42,721 nucleotides of DNA from Pseudomonadota bacterium. GTDB lineage: Bacteria > Desulfobacterota > Desulfobulbia > Desulfobulbales > CALZHT01. The translations under genes and the position numbers were made by a program. Location: the NCBI GenBank assembly GCA_018823135.1, contig JAHJJF010000103.1, positions 1 through 42,721 on the forward strand, read 5' to 3'. Below are positions 8,121-17,253 of the stretch, piece after piece; position 1 is the first letter of the stretch; each line of letters opens with the position of its first letter. The notes beneath the pieces are model-generated. The model searched no databases, had not been told where the DNA came from, and saw only the letters and a program-made list of their open reading frames with translations.

Positions 8121-9436
8121 CTGCCCACAATCCGTTTCAGACGGACATGGGCAACATTGATATCAGCGAGGCAGGCAAAGGCCTTGATTTTCTCAGCATT
8201 GGCCAGATCAAAACCGCTGCGCAAAGGGTGCGGCCCCAGCAGGGCGCGGACAAAGGCGCGGTCCAGCCGATCGCCTGGCTCATCAGACTGGTTGGTATCC
8301 GACAGGTCATACCAGGCACGGAATTGTGACTCAGCCATTGCCTTGCGTATCTCCTGTTTGAGAGCCATTGTCGCGGCAAAACCGTGCCGGAACAGATCAT
8401 TTATGCACCAGACATCCAGAAGCTCGGAGGCCCTGGCGCCTGCTTCCGGGCCATCCGGCGGACAATCGGGTTGCTGTTTGGCCAGCAATGATTCCAGACC
8501 CAGGGAGATGGTGTCCCGCACCCGTTCGGCAATGTCGGCAATCTGTTTAATGTCATGGGTTTTTTCGCCATAGGCGACAATGGCGCTGTTTATCGCCCAA
8601 ACAATTTCCTGCTCCAGGCGGGACAGACTTTCCTGGTCAGTAACCAGAGACAGGGCCTGCTGAAGCAGGGTGGTCTCGATCAAGGGGGCGGCATACACCG
8701 ACGGAATCCGGGTATTGATAATGTCTATGGGCTTCTGCGGCAGGGTCAACGGTTGACTAGCCGGTCGGGAGAAGAGAACTGTGGCCTCGTCCGGTGGCAC
8801 AAAACCGATATCCTGCATACGGCCGTTGCGGAACCGCAAGGCTTCTTCTTCGATCTGGGTCTGGGTATCCACCCGAACCCCCCGAAGGAGTTGGTGGGCT
8901 GCAATGGGATCGTACTGATACAACGCATCCAACACAGCAAAGGGATGGACCTTCAGCGCCACCTCCTCTTTCAACTCCACAATAAAAAAACCATCCGGGG
9001 TCATGGCACGGGACATGTCACCCTCTTCCACTTCAGGAACCTGATCAGTATCCGGATCAAACACCGTCATCGTCTGGGTCAGAAAAAGGAGCTGCACCAC
9101 ATAGTCCAGGGAGAAAAAAGTCCTGGCCAGAGTATCCGCCCCGTCCTGCGCAAAAGCAGTCAGCCATTCATCAAGACTTTCCGCTGCAAAATCGTAACGG
9201 TTCCAGCAATCCAGATCAATACCGGTCTGCAATTGTTCGTGACTCAACTCAAGAAGGATGGGCAGGGCATGGTCCAGACCGATCTCCCTGACGATATAGT
9301 ATGCTTCCAGAGGTTCGAGATCTGCGACCTCCTCAGCCAGATCAGTTGCGGCCAGAAGCCGCTCGCCCCGACGGGTCAGAGCACGGGTCAGATCGGCACG
9401 GAACGGGGTTAATTCTATGATATTATTATCAGTCAT
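8102..9436 (-). CDS. DUF6178-like protein, possibly 3' truncated
   Basis: A 444-residue acidic, mostly helical soluble protein with no signal peptide or membrane segment. The N-terminal half (EAYYIVREIGLDHALPILLE, then GIDLDCWNRYDF and later MTPDGFFIVELKEE) resembles the DUF6178 family known mainly from Deltaproteobacteria; no function is established. Start ATG 9436 follows a weak GAGATG. The last residues overlap an ABC-F remnant: the gene reads through GRFHNQS and stops at a TGA lying inside the remnant's SHDR motif. This suggests that the natural C-terminus was lost in a deletion that fused this gene to the neighbouring pseudogene. From memory the family is usually around 100 residues longer. 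Family call is moderately secure; truncation is inference. Confidence 0.6.
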   Translation of the reverse strand: MTDNNIIELTPFRADLTRALTRRGERLLAATDLAEEVADLEPLEAYYIVREIGLDHALPILLELSHEQLQTGIDLDCWNRYDFAAESLDEWLTAFAQDGADTLARTFFSLDYVVQLLFLTQTMTVFDPDTDQVPEVEEGDMSRAMTPDGFFIVELKEEVALKVHPFAVLDALYQYDPIAAHQLLRGVRVDTQTQIEEEALRFRNGRMQDIGFVPPDEATVLFSRPASQPLTLPQKPIDIINTRIPSVYAAPLIETTLLQQALSLVTDQESLSRLEQEIVWAINSAIVAYGEKTHDIKQIADIAERVRDTISLGLESLLAKQQPDCPPDGPEAGARASELLDVWCINDLFRHGFAATMALKQEIRKAMAESQFRAWYDLSDTNQSDEPGDRLDRAFVRALLGPHPLRSGFDLANAEKIKAFACLADINVAHVRLKRIVGRFHNQS

Positions 9437-9480
9437 GTTTTCATCTCAGTTGAGTGGTTCAGTTTATGATTGCATTAACT

Positions 9481-10431
9481 TCACGATGCAACCCTCTGTC
9501 TTTTCATTAATTTCTTTGACATCCCCTTTACCCTTTCCTGTACTTGCTGTACGGGAATATTGCGCTGGAAACGCTGCCGGTAGGTGCAGCGCCGGCAAAG
9601 AGGATCCTCCAACCGCTGCCGGGCAAAGCCTTCGCGGATCATCACAGCACGGGGGTCGGCAAGAATTTCATCCAGAGCCGCCTGAAAAATATTGCCCAAC
9701 GGGATATCGCCTTCGGCATCCAGACAGCAGGGCACCACCGTACCGTCCACCAGAATGGCGATATGGTCCCGCAGGCCGCGGCAATATCCGTGCGCCCCCG
9801 GTTCCGGAGCCGGGGCATGGGGCCAGGTAAAACGGCGCGCCCGGCTCAAAAAAACCTGCGGTGCCAGAATAATGCCGCGCCCGGTGGAAAAATCCTCGGC
9901 AAGGGGCACCGGCATCCCGAAATGATTTTCAAGGCGCTGGAGCACCAGGCTGCCCGTGTCCTGCTTACCCGGAGCTGAATCCTGCTGCTGGTTCCACAGC
10001 CGCAGGTTGATGAACAGCTGCGTGGCAGGAACCGCCGCCACAATGAAATCAAAGATCCCGGCCAGATAAGCATCCAGGGCAGCGTCCCCCGACTGTTCAA
10101 AACTGTGCAGGGAGATATTGATCTGCCGCAGGGCCGGTTGCCGGAGCAGCATCTCCCGGTGCCGGGAAAGCAGCATGCCGTTGGTGGACAGATTAACCCG
10201 CAGACCATATTCCCGGCTCATGGCCAGGAAGGGCTCCAATTCGGGATGGAGCAGCGCCTCGCCGAGGACATGCAGGGAAATATACTCGGTATTGCCGCTG
10301 ATCTTCCGGAGGATTTCCTCAAAAGCCGCCAATTGCATGAAAGCCTTGGGACGCTTGCCGGGCTCACAGAAACTGCAGGCGAGATTGCAACGGTTGGTGA
10401 TCTCAATATATATTTTTTTGAACTTTTTCAA
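9481..10431 (-). CDS. Radical SAM/SPASM domain protein
   Basis: A 316-residue protein. The radical SAM motif is at Cys15, Cys19 and Cys22 (ITNRCNLACSFC), followed by HVLGEALLHPELEPFL and NLSTNGMLL in the barrel. The C-terminal part has SPASM-like cysteines (HGYCRGL, VVPCCLDAEGDIPLGNI, DPLCRRCTY), expected to bind an auxiliary [4Fe-4S] cluster. The tail is basic. The start is a TTG at 10431, where family members begin (MKKFKKIYIEITN); the ribosome site is poor and the frame stays open upstream without an ATG. The ORF ends 44 bp before the DUF6178-like gene starts on the same strand. It belongs to a widespread uncharacterised clade with MoaA/AnSME-like architecture; substrate unknown. Confidence 0.85.
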   Translation of the reverse strand: MKKFKKIYIEITNRCNLACSFCEPGKRPKAFMQLAAFEEILRKISGNTEYISLHVLGEALLHPELEPFLAMSREYGLRVNLSTNGMLLSRHREMLLRQPALRQINISLHSFEQSGDAALDAYLAGIFDFIVAAVPATQLFINLRLWNQQQDSAPGKQDTGSLVLQRLENHFGMPVPLAEDFSTGRGIILAPQVFLSRARRFTWPHAPAPEPGAHGYCRGLRDHIAILVDGTVVPCCLDAEGDIPLGNIFQAALDEILADPRAVMIREGFARQRLEDPLCRRCTYRQRFQRNIPVQQVQERVKGMSKKLMKRQRVAS

Positions 10432-10574
10432 TGGGGATAAACCAGCCCGACGACAAGGGGCTTCGGAATATAAGTTTGTTTTACTACTGGGACAATAAAA
10501 AGCAAGATGAGAACCATCTGCACCAGATACACAGCATCATACCATTTTTTGGGGTATTGAACTAAAGAAAAATC

Positions 10575-10850
10575 ATGGTTTCCACTAAGCTTAAGCCCAC
10601 AGACAACGCACCCTATCTGATGACAATGCACCGCTGTCTTGATTCAACCCTGCTGATTCTGGCACGAAACCTGCTGTTGCCGGTTATCTTTCTCTTTATT
10701 ATTCACATAATGATCGGCAATGATGCCATTCTCATCGTAATTCCCCTTTCCGAACTGGTCACCTTTTTTATCTCCATTTACCTGCTGTATAAACATAGTC
10801 CGAAAAATCTGATCAATAATGCTGGAGGCCTTGAAATTATCCCGGCGTAA
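10575..10850 (+). pseudogene. Remnant of a MATE-family multidrug transporter C-terminus
   Basis: The ORF encodes 91 residues whose second half looks like the last two membrane helices of a MATE (NorM/DinF-like) exporter: LARNLLLPVIFLFIIHIMIG, then the PLSELVTFFISIYLLYK segment typical of the final helix. A full MATE protein has about 450 residues and 12 helices. An in-frame stop at 10563-10565 and non-coding-looking sequence upstream show that the rest is missing. It could still be a small two-helix membrane protein, but no good ribosome site is present. It adds to the signs of gene decay between 7.9 and 10.9 kb. Confidence 0.5.
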
Positions 10851-10911
10851 TACCTTGCGGCTTCGGCAAATCAGCAGCAACAAAAGCCCGACGCGGATTC
10901 CAGAATCGCTA

Positions 10912-10940
10912 TTGACTTGCCTATATCCCTTCTGTATTTT
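10912..10940 (+). promoter_or_regulatory. Candidate sigma-70 promoter of the efflux operon
   Basis: TTGACT (10912-10917), a 17-bp spacer and TATTTT (10935-10940). The predicted transcript would begin near 10947, only a few bases before the ATG at 10950, implying a leaderless or nearly leaderless mRNA for the first gene. Confidence 0.45.
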
Positions 10941-10949
10941 GGGTAACAA

Positions 10950-12425
10950 ATGAAAAATCTCTTTGTTGCCCTGCAAGTATTGCCAGATTACCGCCCTTTC
11001 CAGAAGATCACCACCGGCATACTCTGCAGCCTTTTCTTTGTCGCCTGCGCGCCGGTGGGCCCTGATTTCCAGCCCCCTGAGCCGCAGACCCCGGCAAGTT
11101 GGCAGAGCGAGCCTGCTGGAGGGCTGTCGGTGGAGGCCCTTGACCCGGCGAATCTGGCCCATTGGTGGACCAACTTCAACGACCCGGTGCTCTCCGACCT
11201 CATTGCACGGGCGGTGGACGGCAACCTTGACCTGCAACTGGCCCAGTCCCGTCTGCAGGAGGCCAGGGCCCGCCTGGGGTTAACCAGGGCTGATAATTTT
11301 CCAACCCTGGACGCCACCGGCTCTGCTACCCGAAGCCGCAGCCACAGCCAGACCCAGAATCACTTTGCCCTGGGCTTCGATGCAAGCTGGGAACTGGACA
11401 TCTTCGGCGGACTGCGCCGCACTCTGGAGGCGAGCCAGGCTGACCTTGACGCGGTCAGGGAGGATCTGCGTGATGTTCTTGTCAGTCTGCTGGGCGAGGT
11501 GGCAGGCAACTATCTTGAAACCCGCACCTATCAGGCCCGTCTGGCCGCTGCCAACGAAAATCTCAAGCTTCAGGAAGCAACCTTCCAGTTGACCGACTGG
11601 CGCTACCAGGCAGGATTGAGCGATGAACTGGCCGTCCAGCAGGCCCGCTACAACCTGGCCAGTACCCGCGCCCAGCTGCCCAACCTGCGAGTCGGCCTGG
11701 CAGGAAGTCTCAACCGCCTGGCGGTTCTCACAGGCGAAGAAACAGGGCGAATCCACCAACTCCTGAAAGACCCGGCGCCGATTCCAGCGCCACCGGCAAC
11801 AGTGGCCGTCGGGGTTCCGGCTGAAACCCTGCGCCAGCGTCCTGATCTGCGGCGCGCCGAACAACAACTGGCAGCGGCCACCGCCCGGATCGGAGTGGCA
11901 GTATCCGATCTCTACCCTAAATTCCGATTGAGTGGTTCCATCGGCCTGGAGTCCATAGATTCCGCCGACATCCTCGCCCCTGGCAGCCGCAGCTGGCGCT
12001 TCGGCCCTTCTTTTTCCTGGCCGCTTTTTAATGGCGGACAGGTGCGCCGCAACATCGAGATCCAGTCAACCCTGCAGGAACAGAAACTGCTCCAATACCG
12101 ACGCGTCGTCCTCACCGCCCTGGAAGAGGTGGAAAACGCCCTCATTGCCTATGTCGAGGAGCAGCGCCGCCATGAGGCCCTGGCCGAAGGGGCACAGGCG
12201 GCACAGATCGCCGCCGCAGTGGCGCGCGACAAGTACCAGGCCGGCCTGCAGGATTTCTCCACGGTCCTTGACGCCCAACGCTCGCAGCTCTCCTTCGAAG
12301 ATCAACTGGCCCAGAGCCAGGGGGCGGTCAGCTCCAACATGGTGCGGTTATACAAGGCCATGGGAGGCGGTTGGCAGAATCTGGCCGCTGAACCTTCCGA
12401 GACCCTTGTTAAGACAAAGGAATAA
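10950..12425 (+). CDS. NodT-family outer membrane efflux channel lipoprotein (TolC-like)
   Basis: A 491-residue outer membrane factor. The N-terminus has a hydrophobic signal (about 19-32) and a lipobox ending FFVAC, with the lipidated Cys at 33, then the typical APVGPDFQPPEP linker and WW-type start of the domain (AHWWTNFNDPVLSDLIARA). Two OEP repeats follow (about 75-260 and 280-470). RRAEQQLAAATARIGVAVSD and GLQDFSTVLDAQRSQL are typical of the RND/MacAB outer membrane lipoprotein family. It forms the trimeric exit duct for the adaptor and MacB encoded immediately downstream (5 bp gap). No clear ribosome site precedes the ATG. Confidence 0.93.
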   Translation: MKNLFVALQVLPDYRPFQKITTGILCSLFFVACAPVGPDFQPPEPQTPASWQSEPAGGLSVEALDPANLAHWWTNFNDPVLSDLIARAVDGNLDLQLAQSRLQEARARLGLTRADNFPTLDATGSATRSRSHSQTQNHFALGFDASWELDIFGGLRRTLEASQADLDAVREDLRDVLVSLLGEVAGNYLETRTYQARLAAANENLKLQEATFQLTDWRYQAGLSDELAVQQARYNLASTRAQLPNLRVGLAGSLNRLAVLTGEETGRIHQLLKDPAPIPAPPATVAVGVPAETLRQRPDLRRAEQQLAAATARIGVAVSDLYPKFRLSGSIGLESIDSADILAPGSRSWRFGPSFSWPLFNGGQVRRNIEIQSTLQEQKLLQYRRVVLTALEEVENALIAYVEEQRRHEALAEGAQAAQIAAAVARDKYQAGLQDFSTVLDAQRSQLSFEDQLAQSQGAVSSNMVRLYKAMGGGWQNLAAEPSETLVKTKE

Positions 12426-12430
12426 ATACT

Positions 12431-13738
12431 ATGCACGATAATTCCCCTGAAAAATCCGAGGTTGCCGCAACCCTGGCCCGGACTTCTTCCTCAGGCAGCA
12501 GACCCTGGTTGAAACGACTGCTGACGGCGGCCATCATCCTTGCCGTACTGGTGGCAGCGCTTTACTGGTGGCAACGTGACACCCCGACCACTGCCCCTCA
12601 ATACAAGACCCAGCCAATCCAGCGCGGCGACCTCCAGGTAATTATCACCGCCACCGGTAATCTTGCGCCGGTGAACCAGGTCCAGGTGGGCAGCGAACTT
12701 TCCGGCATTGTCAAAAGCGTTGATGTGGACTACAACGACCGTGTCCGGGTCGGCCAGGTTCTGGCCCGACTGGACACCTCAAAACTTGAGGCCCAGGTGC
12801 TCCAGTCCCGCGCCAGCCTTGAAGCAACCAGGGCCAAGGTCCTGCAGACCATAGTCACCGTCAAGGAGACCACCCGCAACCTGGAACGTTTGCAGTCGGT
12901 AATGGAGATGAGCCAGGGCAAAGCCATATCAAAGCACGACCTGGAAGCGGCCCAGGCCGCCCTTGACCGCGCCAGAGCCGATCAGGCCAGCGCCGAGGCC
13001 TCCGTCAACCAGACCGAAGCGGTACTCACCGCCATTGAAACCGATCGCTCAAAAACCGTGATCCGTTCGCCGATCAACGGCGTCGTGCTCAGCCGTTCCG
13101 TGGATCCAGGCCAGACCGTGGCCGCTTCCCTGCAGGCGCCGGTACTCTTTTCCCTGGCCGAGGATCTTGCCAAGATGGAACTGCATGTGGACGTAGACGA
13201 GGCCGATGTCGGCCAGGTCACAGCCGGCCAGACCGCCACCTTCACGGTGGACGCCTTTCCGGAGCGCAGCTTCCCGGCCAGAACCTCCCAGGTCCGCTAC
13301 GGTTCCAAAACTGTTGACGGCGTGGTGACTTACGAGACCCTGCTGGATGTCGACAATTCCGACCTCTCCCTGCGGCCGGGGATGACCGCCACTGCAAACA
13401 TAACAGTCAAGGAGGTGCGTGACGCACTCCTGATTCCCAATGGGGCCCTGCGCTTTACGCCGCCTGCAAAAATCAATGACAGCAACAAGTCCCGTAGCAG
13501 CGGCAGTGTCCTGAGCCGACTGTTCCCACGTCCACGGCGTAACGGGCCAACACGCAAGGAAACCACCACCAAAGGTGCTAAGAAAGTTCAGCGGGTCTGG
13601 GTAATGCGGGAAGGAGGAGTCCTCACCCCGATCCCGGTCAGCACCGGCGCCACCGACGGCGTCTTTACCGAAATTATTGACAACAGCATGCAACCCGGAG
13701 AAGAGCTGGTGGTGGACATCGTCAGCGCCAAGCCATGA
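12431..13738 (+). CDS. macA: MacA-type periplasmic adaptor (membrane fusion protein)
   Basis: A 435-residue HlyD/MacA family adaptor. One N-terminal membrane anchor (about 31-46) is followed by a barrel-sandwich half (GNLAPVNQVQVGSELSGIV), an alpha-helical hairpin (about 110-195, heptad-like), the second lipoyl half (TVIRSPINGVVLSRSVDPGQ) and a beta-barrel domain (DEADVGQVTAGQTATFTVD). A Ser/Arg/Lys-rich insertion (about 350-380, SNKSRSSGSVLSRLFPRPRR) sits before the last membrane-proximal strand and is unusual. AAGGA lies 9 nt before the ATG. The stop overlaps the next start (ATGA), indicating coupling with the MacB ATPase gene. It bridges the inner-membrane MacB and the NodT channel. Confidence 0.93.
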   Translation: MHDNSPEKSEVAATLARTSSSGSRPWLKRLLTAAIILAVLVAALYWWQRDTPTTAPQYKTQPIQRGDLQVIITATGNLAPVNQVQVGSELSGIVKSVDVDYNDRVRVGQVLARLDTSKLEAQVLQSRASLEATRAKVLQTIVTVKETTRNLERLQSVMEMSQGKAISKHDLEAAQAALDRARADQASAEASVNQTEAVLTAIETDRSKTVIRSPINGVVLSRSVDPGQTVAASLQAPVLFSLAEDLAKMELHVDVDEADVGQVTAGQTATFTVDAFPERSFPARTSQVRYGSKTVDGVVTYETLLDVDNSDLSLRPGMTATANITVKEVRDALLIPNGALRFTPPAKINDSNKSRSSGSVLSRLFPRPRRNGPTRKETTTKGAKKVQRVWVMREGGVLTPIPVSTGATDGVFTEIIDNSMQPGEELVVDIVSAKP

Positions 13739-14466
13739 ACGAACCCAGCGCCACCATAACCGGGACCAAGCCGCCACTCATCGAGCTGCGGGGAGTCAGC
13801 AAAATATACGGCACAGGCCTTGCCGCCATGGCCGCCCTGCGGGGCATCGATCTGCGCATCGAGCAGGGCGACTTCGTGGCGATCATGGGCCCCAGCGGCT
13901 CCGGCAAGTCCACCTGCATGAATATCCTGGGCTGTCTTGACACCCCCACTGAAGGCGAATATTTCTTCGATGGCGTTGAGGTGGGGAGCGTCGGTCGCGA
14001 CCAGCGGGCCTTGCTCCGGCGTCATTATCTGGGATTTGTCTTCCAGGGATACAATCTCCTGAACCGCACCTCGGCCCTGGAAAACGTTGAACTGCCGCTG
14101 ATTTATCGCGGTGTTGCCCGCTCCCAGCGCCGACACCGCGCCCAGGCCGCCCTGGCGGCAGTGGGGCTTTCCGGCTGGGAGAATCATACACCCGGCGAGC
14201 TTTCCGGCGGCCAGCAGCAGCGAGTCGCCATTGCCCGGGCCATGGTCACCGAACCCCGGGTACTGCTGGCAGACGAACCCACCGGCAACCTGGATACTGC
14301 CCGCAGCCGCGAGGTCATGGAGCTGATCACCACCTTCAATCGTGAACAGGACCTCACCGTACTTATGGTCACCCACGAACCGGATATGGCGGCGTACGCC
14401 AGGCGCCAGATCCACTTTCTAGACGGGCTGATCGCAGCCGAGCCGACCCCTGGAGGACACAGCTGA
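13735..14466 (+). CDS. macB: MacB-type ABC transporter ATP-binding subunit
   Basis: A 243-residue ABC ATPase of the LolD/MacB class. Walker [10 protein letters not shown] is at 52-60, the Q-loop in [20 protein letters not shown], the signature LSGGQQQR at 156-163, Walker [13 protein letters not shown] around 176-187 and the H-loop in VTHEPDMA. In E. coli MacB the ATPase and membrane domains are one polypeptide; here they are two genes joined by a TGATG overlap, as is common in other bacteria. The complex powers export of macrolides, peptides or lipids through MacA and the outer membrane channel. Substrate unknown. Confidence 0.93.
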   Translation: MNEPSATITGTKPPLIELRGVSKIYGTGLAAMAALRGIDLRIEQGDFVAIMGPSGSGKSTCMNILGCLDTPTEGEYFFDGVEVGSVGRDQRALLRRHYLGFVFQGYNLLNRTSALENVELPLIYRGVARSQRRHRAQAALAAVGLSGWENHTPGELSGGQQQRVAIARAMVTEPRVLLADEPTGNLDTARSREVMELITTFNREQDLTVLMVTHEPDMAAYARRQIHFLDGLIAAEPTPGGHS

Positions 14467-15678
14467 TGCTCTGGGAAACCATGCAACTGGCCCAAAGGGA
14501 GATCCGCCGCAACGTCCTGCGTTCATCGCTGACCATCCTCGGCATCGTCATCGGCGTGGCAGCGGTAATCGCCCTGGTCACCCTGGGCCGCGGCGCCACC
14601 CTGCAGGTTACCCAACAGATCTCCAGCCTGGGCAGCAACCTGCTGCAGGTCAGGGCGGGGCAGCACAGCCACGGTCCGGGCGGCGCCAGTGCCAGTGCCT
14701 CGCCCTTCCGCAGCGAAGACGCCGCGGCCATCGCCAACGAGGTTTCAGGGATACGTGCGGTAGCCCCGGTTTCGTCCCGTGGCACCCAGGCCATCTATGG
14801 TAATCTGAACTGGGCCACCTCGGTGACCGGCAGCACCAACGGCTATCTTGCGGCCCGCGACTGGCCCCTGCAGTCCGGACGACTCTTCACCGATTCCGAA
14901 CAGCGCGCCGGCAGCGCCGTCTGCATCCTCGGCGCCACTGTTAAAAAAGAGCTCTTCGGAAATCAGGATCCCCTGGATGCCTCCCTGCGTCTTGAGAAAC
15001 TCTCCTGCCAGGTGATCGGCGTGCTGGAGGCCAAGGGTCAGTCCAGCTTCGGCAGCGACCAGGACGATTTCATCCTCATCCCACTGCGTACCCTGCAGCG
15101 GCGGATTGTCGGCAACAATGATGTCTCGGCCATTTTCATCTCGGTCCGTGACCGTGAGGCCATCGAAAAGGCCAAGGAGAACATCACCAAACTGCTCAGA
15201 GAAAGGCGGCGCGTCCCGGTTGGCGAAGATGACAACTTCAGCGTCCGCGACATGCAGGAGATCATGACCACCCTCACCGGCACCACCAGAATTCTCACCA
15301 CCCTCCTGGGGGCGGTGGCTGCGGTCAGCCTGCTGGTGGGCGGTATCGGCATCATGAATATCATGCTGGTGTCGGTCACCGAGCGGACCCGTGAGATCGG
15401 CATCAGACTGGCCATCGGCGCCCTGGGGTCGGAAGTGCTGCTGCAGTTTCTGGTGGAGGCGGTGGTTCTTTCAACCTTCGGCGGGGGTGGTTGGGATTAT
15501 CCTGGGACTCTCAGGGGCGGCAGTGGCGGCTCATGCGCTGGAAATGCCTTTTGTGATGAGCACGCAGATCGTCATCATCGCCTTTTTCTTCTCGGCGACG
15601 GTGGGAGTGGTTTTCGGTTATTTCCCGGCCCGGCAGGCAGCCCGCCTGGATCCCATCGAGGCCCTGCGCCACGAGTAA
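14466..15678 (+). CDS. MacB-type permease subunit with a +1 frameshift
   Basis: The membrane subunit paired with the preceding ATPase: first helix about residues 17-40, a large periplasmic MacB core domain (about 45-270), then three helices near the C-terminus. The first frame is correct through [10 protein letters not shown]. At the run of five G at 15483-15487 an extra G shifts it into nonsense that runs to 15722, while the correct ending ([19 protein letters not shown] to [10 protein letters not shown]) continues in the next frame and stops at 15678. Removing one G restores a standard product of about 403 residues. This is either a sequencing/assembly error or a real mutation that would remove the last two helices. 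Starts at ATG 14466, overlapping the ATPase stop. Confidence 0.88.
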
Positions 15679-15805
15679 CCGGCACAATCCAACAACGCCC
15701 TTTACAACAGGTTGCGCTCTAATGTCGTTCGGTCATCAAGGCTGAACTAGACGATGTGTATGCCCAACACCGTTATTATGAACTTTCATTGTTTGTTTCA
15801 AGACA

Positions 15806-17224
15806 TTACCCACGGGTTTTCTTTGTCGTGACACCACGACGCGACTTCAAAAGCCTGGATTTCTTCGCAGAGACAGCGCTACTGTCAGGTCGCTGCCTTC
15901 CCCGGACCCTCTGCCCCCCTTTTGATTTATCTGATGCCTGCAACCTGCCACCCCGGCGCGGTTTATTGCTGGCATTTTTAGGGTCGCCACTGGCTTCCAG
16001 GATTTCGCCCTGGTTCTCCTCAATCTTTGGCTTTTTCAGTTTTTTAGGTTTCTTGGGGCGCAGCTTCATCTGGCGGGTCAACGGAACAGTATGAGTCGGG
16101 ATAAAACCGGTCTCAACCTCACGCACCAGAGTCTGGCGGATCAGGGATTCGATTGCGGCAAGCAATGGGGCTTCATCGGCACTGACCAGCGAGATTCCCT
16201 CACCCTGCAAACCGGCTCGCCCGGTACGACCGATGCGGTGCACGTAGTCGCCGGGAACCTTGGGCAGATCAAAATTAATCACATGGGGCAATTCACTGAT
16301 GTCGAGACCACGCGCCGCAATGTCGGTGGCCACCAGGACCCGGAGCTTATTTTCCTTGAAATAGGCCAAAGTGCGGCTACGCTCACTCTGAGTCTTGTCG
16401 CCATGGATCGCCGCAGTGGAGATGCCGTCACACGCAAGTTTCCCAACCAGTTGATCAGCGCCTTTCCTGGTCCGGACGAAGACCAGCACCTGCTCCCAGC
16501 CTTTATTGCGCAGCAGGTGACTGAGCAGGGCCGGCTTGCGTTTTTTGTCGACCTCATAGACCCACTGCTTGACATTCTTTGCTGCGGAGTTACGGGGGCT
16601 GACCTCTATCTGCAGCGGATTCCTAAGGAGATCCTTGGTGAGCGTGCGGATATCGTTGGAAAAGGTGGCCGAGAACAGGAGGTTCTGGCGCTTTTTCGGC
16701 AGCAGCGCCAGGATCTTCCGGATATCGCCGATAAAACCCAGGTCCAGCATGCGGTCCGCCTCATCCAGGACCAGGGTCTCCACCTGCGAAAACTTTACGG
16801 CATTCTGGCTGAAAAGGTCAAGTAAGCGTCCCGGTGTCGCCACCAGTACATCTAATCCGCCGCGCAGTTTCATCATCTGCGGATTGATCTTCACCCCTCC
16901 GTAGACAACGCCCGACTTCAGCGAAAGATGCCTGGAATAAGTAGCAATGCTCTCGGCAACCTGCACCGCAAGCTCACGGGTCGGGGTCAACACCAGGGCA
17001 CGAATATGATTCCCCTCGACTTTGGGTCCGCCGGCGAGACGCTGCAGCAGGGGCAGGGCAAAACTTGCGGTTTTGCCGGTGCCGGTCTGCGCCGCAGCCA
17101 TGACATCCCTGCCGGAAAGAACAGCGGGAATCGCCTTGAGCTGGATGGGAGTGGGGATGGAGTAGCCGATTTCATCGATAATCCGAAGAAGGGCTGCGGA
17201 AAGTCCGAGAGAAGAAAATAGCAT
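15806..17224 (-). CDS. rhlE: DEAD-box RNA helicase, RhlE type
   Basis: A 472-residue DEAD-box helicase with all motifs: Q motif ([14 protein letters not shown]), Walker A AQTGTGKT (45-52), PTRELA (81-86), DEAD (154-157), SAT (185-187), and in the second RecA domain [14 protein letters not shown] and [11 protein letters not shown] low-complexity tail of about 90 residues rich in Lys, Arg, Pro and Ser follows ([14 protein letters not shown]), typical of RhlE and probably contacting RNA. The role is in ribosome assembly or RNA turnover in the cytoplasm. GAGG precedes the ATG. It lies 29 bp downstream of the COG2509 flavoprotein gene on the same strand, possibly co-transcribed. Confidence 0.95.
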   Translation of the reverse strand: MLFSSLGLSAALLRIIDEIGYSIPTPIQLKAIPAVLSGRDVMAAAQTGTGKTASFALPLLQRLAGGPKVEGNHIRALVLTPTRELAVQVAESIATYSRHLSLKSGVVYGGVKINPQMMKLRGGLDVLVATPGRLLDLFSQNAVKFSQVETLVLDEADRMLDLGFIGDIRKILALLPKKRQNLLFSATFSNDIRTLTKDLLRNPLQIEVSPRNSAAKNVKQWVYEVDKKRKPALLSHLLRNKGWEQVLVFVRTRKGADQLVGKLACDGISTAAIHGDKTQSERSRTLAYFKENKLRVLVATDIAARGLDISELPHVINFDLPKVPGDYVHRIGRTGRAGLQGEGISLVSADEAPLLAAIESLIRQTLVREVETGFIPTHTVPLTRQMKLRPKKPKKLKKPKIEENQGEILEASGDPKNASNKPRRGGRLQASDKSKGGQRVRGRQRPDSSAVSAKKSRLLKSRRGVTTKKTRG

Positions 17225-17253
17225 GGGGCCTCGATCACAAATAATCAGTCAGA

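Noticed and set aside
8555-9412. 285-codon plus-strand ORF
   Set aside because: It is a shadow of the DUF6178-like gene on the opposite strand, with no family features of its own.
13588-14415. 275-codon minus-strand ORF
   Set aside because: It is antisense to the MacA and MacB ATPase genes, which carry complete motifs.
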